DNA of 5,500 nucleotides. It comes from JAEXNA01 sp050486105 (lineage in GTDB: Bacteria; Vulcanimicrobiota; Xenobia; Xenobiales; JADMJV01). A program made the translations under genes and the position numbers. Shown here one piece after another: positions 5,104 through 5,500 of this stretch. The notes beneath the pieces are model-generated. The model searched no databases. It worked only from the letters and a program-made list of their open reading frames with translations, and was not told where the DNA came from. Numbering within the stretch: position 1 is the first letter of the stretch; every line of letters starts with the position of its first letter. The stretch is from assembly GCA_050486105.1 (NCBI GenBank), contig JBJHCR010000401.1, positions 1 to 5,500 on the forward strand, in the 5' to 3' direction.

Positions 5104-5500
5104 CTTGGTGGTGGTCGGCAACCTGCTGATCGACGATCTTCCTTGCGGTCGTGCTATCCCTGGAGGAGCGGCCCTCTATGTGGCTCTAGCCGCCCGGGGC
5201 TGGGGGTTGGAAGTCGCGGTTCACAGCGTGGTCGGGCCCGACTATCCGGTGGAGGTTCTCCAGCGGGCGGGAGTAAAATTGTCCCTGAAGATGTTGGAGG
5301 AGCCCAGCGGTCGCACAGTGATCCGCTACGGCCCCGAAGGGCGAACCTTAACCCACCACGGTCCTGGTCACGCGGCTTTGAGTCCTCAGGACCCGCCACC
5401 GTTTTCTTATGAGTTTCTTCACGTTGCTCCCATGCCCGGGAGGATTCAAAGGGCGCAGGTGGCCCAGGGCCGTCCAGGCCGAGTGCTCTTGGACCCATAT
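5090..5500 (+). CDS. PfkB/ribokinase-family sugar or nucleoside kinase (N-terminal part)
   Basis: The frame is open from a GTG at 5090 to the window edge, giving 137 residues of a protein usually around 300. The start MSSVDLVVVGNLLIDDL (1-17) is the first strand and substrate-binding aspartate region of PfkB kinases. PGGAALYVALAARGWGLEVAVHSVVGPDYP (24-53) is the family glycine-rich motif (PGGAxxN/YxAxxxAxxG) followed by VGxD. The catalytic DTxGAGD segment would lie beyond the edge. The family phosphorylates sugars, nucleosides or related alcohols with ATP; the substrate cannot be told. A good ribosome site, GAGGTGGTGA (5071-5080), sits nine bases before the GTG, inside the BtpA-like gene, whose stop is 14 bases into this gene. 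The pair is therefore probably translationally coupled. Confidence 0.85.
   Translation, partial: MSSVDLVVVGNLLIDDLPCGRAIPGGAALYVALAARGWGLEVAVHSVVGPDYPVEVLQRAGVKLSLKMLEEPSGRTVIRYGPEGRTLTHHGPGHAALSPQDPPPFSYEFLHVAPMPGRIQRAQVAQGRPGRVLLDPY

Noticed and set aside
5154..5498. Minus-strand open frame at the right edge
   Set aside because: The plus-strand frame encodes a clear PfkB kinase N-terminus; the opposite frame is a Pro/Gly/Arg-rich shadow.

Overview
The window looks like a chromosomal segment of a moderately GC-rich free-living bacterium. Coding is dense, intergenic gaps are short, and GTG starts occur beside ATG. The phylum cannot be fixed from this sequence. Two candidate promoters sit so close to their start codons that the mRNAs would be leaderless, a style common in several environmental phyla but not diagnostic.

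Layout. (1) Positions 1-640 look like an accessory or decayed patch. A hairpin terminator closes an upstream gene, followed by a small unrecognised reading frame with a palindrome over its start. Next comes what I read as the scar of a VapBC-type toxin-antitoxin locus: the ribbon-helix-helix start of an antitoxin runs directly into a short tail resembling the end of a PIN-domain toxin. (2) Positions 646-1781 hold a small multi-pass membrane protein and, 8 bases later, a DUF1990 protein. (3) Positions 1751-3070, minus strand, encode a TldE/PmbA-like protein of the TldD/PmbA peptidase family. Its 3' end overlaps the DUF1990 gene tail to tail by 31 bp. (4) A roughly 240-260 bp divergent intergenic region follows. 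(5) From 3328 to the window edge runs a probable operon: a class IV (HDAC11-like) deacetylase/deacylase, a BtpA/SgcQ-family TIM-barrel protein, and a PfkB/ribokinase-family kinase cut by the window edge. The kinase start overlaps the BtpA gene by 14 bp.

How the genes may work together. The BtpA-like and PfkB genes overlap and are probably translated together, so a shared small-molecule (sugar or nucleoside type) pathway is a reasonable inference. The upstream HDAC11-like enzyme may belong to the same transcript, but no mechanism linking it is visible. The TldE-like gene has no TldD partner in the window. I did not find CRISPR arrays, tRNA or rRNA genes, or intact insertion sequences. The most unusual observations are the toxin-antitoxin scar with its surviving promoter and palindrome, and the pairing of an HDAC11-type enzyme with BtpA and a PfkB kinase.
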